From the NCBI GenBank assembly GCA_017539645.1, contig JAFYCM010000058.1:1-64000 (forward strand): a stretch of 64,000 nucleotides of DNA. The letters are read 5' to 3'. A program made the translations under genes and the position numbers. This stretch comes from Bacteroidales bacterium. Its GTDB lineage: Bacteria > Bacteroidota > Bacteroidia > Bacteroidales > Marinilabiliaceae. A model generated the notes under the pieces. That model did not search any database and was not told the origin of the DNA. It was given only the letters and a program-made list of their open reading frames with translations. Below, one piece after another: positions 62,301 through 64,000 of this stretch (its first letter is position 1; the number at the start of each line of letters is the position of its first letter).

Positions 62301-62570
62301 TCCATTATGTATACGTACACCAATGCGCGGATACGAGGAGAAAAACGTTCCCTCGACCGACTCCATTCTCACTTCAGCGTTGAGGTATTCGTTGGCATAT
62401 TTTTCTACTATTGGCGTTAGGCGTTCGGGCGTCAATACCAATCCGACAATTGCCCCAATAAGCAGCGACAATGCGACGAATATGGCTACCAACCACAATA
62501 ATATTTTTACTATTCGCCTAACAATCGAATTCTTTATTTCTATAGTATCCCCAACGTTAGCCATTGCCAT
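59355..62570 (-). CDS. AsmA-like large envelope protein
   Basis: 1071 residues. One N-terminal membrane segment (RRIVKILLWLVAIFVALSLL, about 18-45) is followed by EKYANEYLNAEVRMESVEGT, the AsmA/TamB-type start. The rest is long beta-helix-like repeats (LSDTTTTVRINNVRYLRRL, LDLMGWLHLDSDTTRMDL) ending in an AsmA-C-like region (GAKNLVVFDNETFANISKTL; VLKSPLPFKAGLTLKGKP). Related proteins bridge the periplasm and carry lipids to the outer membrane. Its gene stands before the coiled-coil lipoprotein gene on the same strand. Confidence 0.88.
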   Translation of the reverse strand: MAMANVGDTIEIKNSIVRRIVKILLWLVAIFVALSLLIGAIVGLVLTPERLTPIVEKYANEYLNAEVRMESVEGTFFSSYPRIGVRIHNGYIVSHKFHSGDSLTTSRRDTLVEFSYLRAALSIHSMLEGKIGISRLHATDAVIRLYTDTLGRSNWDIAREKIDAQIDTLSDSKTEISLNRVWLENAKFIYNDRRKRNFVKLGGLDLRASGNMNLKELSIDLNLSDTTTTVRINNVRYLRRLALGINGHIDYDINNDYYKFENTKVNIGDVDLDLMGWLHLDSDTTRMDLKYALSTPSVNELFKYIPAELISAPVDIRSGSMNLSGSVVGNYSENVAPVFTCMAFVDSVNAKYENMPYDIEDFTAKFNFMADVARPDSSYANLDILHFKGGKTDVTAMVTVASLLEDPEVKCKVKAHVDLPTITEIFPIENTKMQGVVDADIDAHFRVSDVKNGRADKVTAVGKLNVDRLKVENDSTGFALEANANLRFDGKDTLGVRTKVDALQLRTKSLQVRVRDLRTRMKTYELRDTTVLPIVKDDMFVRRFFVKTDTVVFFGKNLRAHTTLTSMKDNHLRPRAETDIRVDSLIGSIVGVRSLTRGLHAAAVYERPTDSTYINSGIVEFDEVRAKAPQYALPVVTSNARIRNDMHRISIEKTHLEVGSTSADISGDIYNLYDAILNDKDIKASINFVADIIDFRQLVGAVVDNADTTKYVAAQTVSSDTTAVGMCVDKKHDGDSIVNRLLVIPDRLDIKLATKIGSLIYDNLKINDINGDLIIAKGAVHMTDLRFKQNASRAFSTLAYRAIPRKKLAYSSFFIRWSGVDISDIVTTLGLDTVMPMLQPLQGKVNCYLGAEAELDSMMNLNTHHLRMSLHIGAKNLVVFDNETFANISKTLMFKNKKVNRIDTVAFNVLMDTSHIEVLPFILNIDRYKMVIGGAQDFDMNMKYHISVLKSPLPFKAGLTLKGKPGKLKYDVTKAKLKKYADNKVQLHNDTITSVQRREILRRTYKLSGQPLPERLKLQSWENNYLHYIRPKESELSADSTDVQTPLDTMSVSLNVDTLLVDSISQQIARP

Positions 62571-62603
62571 ACTTATGCCTATGCGCCTACCAAACCCGAA
62601 CCA

Positions 62604-63473
62604 CTATTTTATTCTCACTACAAGGTATGAACTACGCTGCCAAAAGGCTGCCTGATTAGTAATCACAAGCACGTCGCCATTTTCACCTTCTTCTATTTCA
62701 TACGAGTTTTCTGGCTGACCAGTAAGCACTTTTTTGAATATTCCGCCCAAATCAATTCTCGTGAAGTTGGTTTTATCTGCCGTCGCGAATGCCGAACGGT
62801 TCGACTGCGAAATATTTACCTTGCTCAAGCCTTGCATTATACCCTTCTGTTTCAGCTCACTGCGAGTTCCTACGGCATAATAGATTTTATTCATCTCCTC
62901 AGTGGTAGCATCGAGTTGCGATTTTGTTTCCCGTGCCAATTGCGAAGCTTCGGCTGCCTGTGCTTGCGAGGTCGACAAATCGCTTTCGAGCGTAGATATT
63001 TGCTTCGACTGCTTAGCTATTGTAGCATTTTGCAACGACAATTGCTCATTAAGTTGCGCTATCTCAGCCGATTGTTGCGCTATCTGTTCTTGCAACGATT
63101 CCACCATAGCAGCAAGCTCTTCATTCTTCTTATTCGATTTATTGAGCAAACTCTGCAAATGCGACAAGCGTTGTTTATCCTCTTGCAATCGCTTATCAAG
63201 CGCATCAAGATCCTCTTTTATTTTTCTCTTATTCGATTCGCCACGTGTCACGGTAATTATGCTGCGCTTCTCTTTTATGCTGCTTACCGTTTGCTCTATA
63301 TCTAGCATCGTCTCGGTAATTATGCTCAAACTTTTATCCGATTCATCTTTAGCCTTTTTCAACGAATCAAGTTGATATTCCAATCGGTCAATCTTCCCTT
63401 GATGACCGCACGAGACGTTAAGCACTACTATTAGTGATGAAATTATTACGACAGAAAGAAGTGATTTATTCAT
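62604..63473 (-). CDS. Coiled-coil lipoprotein of unknown function
   Basis: 289 residues from the ATG at 63473; an upstream ATG gives an unlikely 44-residue extension. The signal MNKSLLSVVIISSLIVVLNV ends in SC (Cys at 22). Residues 25-200 are heptad-rich coiled coil (KRLQEDKQRLSHLQSLLNKS; ESLQEQIAQQSAEIAQLNEQ). A small beta-type C-terminus follows (GGIFKKVLTGQPENSYEIEE, WQRSSYLVVRIK). No family is certain. It would be anchored at the outer membrane and reach into the periplasm. It lies 33 bases before the AsmA-like gene and is likely co-transcribed. Confidence 0.7.
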   Translation of the reverse strand: MNKSLLSVVIISSLIVVLNVSCGHQGKIDRLEYQLDSLKKAKDESDKSLSIITETMLDIEQTVSSIKEKRSIITVTRGESNKRKIKEDLDALDKRLQEDKQRLSHLQSLLNKSNKKNEELAAMVESLQEQIAQQSAEIAQLNEQLSLQNATIAKQSKQISTLESDLSTSQAQAAEASQLARETKSQLDATTEEMNKIYYAVGTRSELKQKGIMQGLSKVNISQSNRSAFATADKTNFTRIDLGGIFKKVLTGQPENSYEIEEGENGDVLVITNQAAFWQRSSYLVVRIK

Positions 63474-63732
63474 AATTTTTATTGTTATCGAATCATAAAT
63501 ACGCGGCGAATATACCCCAAAAAGCACATTCATATTTCTATATATATGTACTAGTTCTAAACGTTCTACATACGTATATACAAACAAAAAACGAGACGTC
63601 ATCACGACATCTCGCCATCTTGCTTTTGTTCTATTTTTACTGGAGTTTTCACTCCTTCAGGGGGATAATCATCACGACACACCTCTCCTGACAACAGTTT
63701 GAGTTTGAAGAGATTATTATAACTAACTAATT
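63474..63732. other. Intergenic gap near the window end
   Basis: No gene is seen. CGAGACGTC/GACATCTCG near 63591-63614 is an imperfect dyad that could terminate the minus-strand gene to its right. Confidence 0.35.
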
Positions 63733-64000
63733 CTATTCTTCCATCTTTTTCATTTCCACTGGACCTTCTGGACGCTTACGGTTTGCTCGCATCTTCTCAA
63801 ATTTGGCATACTGCTCTTCGTTGAGAATTTTCTTGATTTTTGCATCCGCTGCTTTGCGCTTTGCATCCATCGCTTCCCTGCTGGGGCGAGTTTCGCCTTT
63901 GGCTGGACGCATTTCTTCAAATACTTTTTGAATTTGCGTCTTTTGTTCCGCCGACAAACTTAGCTCTTTCGCCATTTGTTCTATATCTGGCTTAGGGCCA
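63733..64000 (-). CDS. LTXXQ/Spy-like exported protein, 5' end outside window
   Basis: The frame is open to the window edge and reads GPKPDIEQMAKELSLSAEQK, then TQIQKVFEEMRPAKGE and a charged, helical C-terminus (ADAKIKKILNEEQYAKFEKM, RPEGPVEMKKMEE). The L-S-x-E-Q-K and L-N-E-E-Q-Y-A-K-F pair resembles the repeated LTxxQ motifs of Spy/CpxP-type periplasmic proteins and DUF4890. The start, any signal peptide and the first repeat lie beyond position 64000. Function is inferred only from this motif. Confidence 0.6.
   Translation of the reverse strand, partial: GPKPDIEQMAKELSLSAEQKTQIQKVFEEMRPAKGETRPSREAMDAKRKAADAKIKKILNEEQYAKFEKMRANRKRPEGPVEMKKMEE

Overview
The window comes from a Bacteroidetes genome, most likely an anaerobic, gut-type member of the Bacteroidales. 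The signs are a SusC/SusD outer-membrane pair, many lipoproteins with Bacteroidetes-style lipoboxes, promoters of the TAnnTTTG (-7) type, a cargo protein with a type IX secretion C-terminal domain, a DUF4837 lipoprotein, and the strictly anaerobic glycyl-radical enzymes NrdD/NrdG and PflB/PflA. No species can be named from the sequence alone.

Layout. 1-15.9 kb is a polysaccharide-utilisation-type locus. A SusE/F-like lipoprotein, SusD and SusC lie on the minus strand. Divergent from them are a TPR/membrane/HTH regulator (DUF6377 type), a secreted six-hairpin glycosidase-like protein, a GH31 lipoprotein and an aldose 1-epimerase lipoprotein. A toxin-antitoxin-like cassette (DUF3791/DUF3990/small ORF) sits inside this locus, flanked by a 93-bp direct repeat copied from the 3' end of the regulator gene. 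A YjdF-like membrane protein follows it. 16-25.6 kb holds an AAA/DUF4143 ATPase behind paired TGAGTA/TACTCA palindromes, tRNA-Thr(CGT), a secreted unknown, RlmD, GyrB, an AT-rich unknown gene, and a BtuF-BtuC-BtuD-type importer whose binding-protein gene is frameshifted in its signal peptide.

25.6-41.2 kb is almost entirely minus strand: ComF, a nitroreductase, DedA, NrdG/NrdD, DUF4837, a higBA toxin-antitoxin pair with a membrane protein, an SNF2 helicase, and an envelope set (M23/LysM peptidase, PepT, lytic transglycosylase, RseP). 41.5-55 kb holds a tandem Rid-like protein, PflB/PflA, a 42-bp tandem-repeat array, UvrC, an ECF sigma factor, a Crp-family regulator, an SGNH hydrolase, a ThiF/DsrE2/TusA sulfur-relay set, a T9SS-type serine endopeptidase and a TlpA-like thioredoxin lipoprotein. 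55-64 kb holds CysK and MetY opposite an Lrp regulator, a TrmA-family methyltransferase, a large AsmA-like protein, a coiled-coil lipoprotein and the end of an LTXXQ-like protein.

The most unusual elements are the cassette duplicating the regulator's 3' end (7.5-8.4 kb), the T-tract frameshift in btuF (23.04 kb), the 42-bp array (46.1 kb), a heptamer array across the btuD stop codon (25.55 kb), the matched operators 100 bp apart (16.0-16.1 kb) and the AT-rich orphan at 22.1 kb. All assignments rest on motif recognition by eye; no database search was run.
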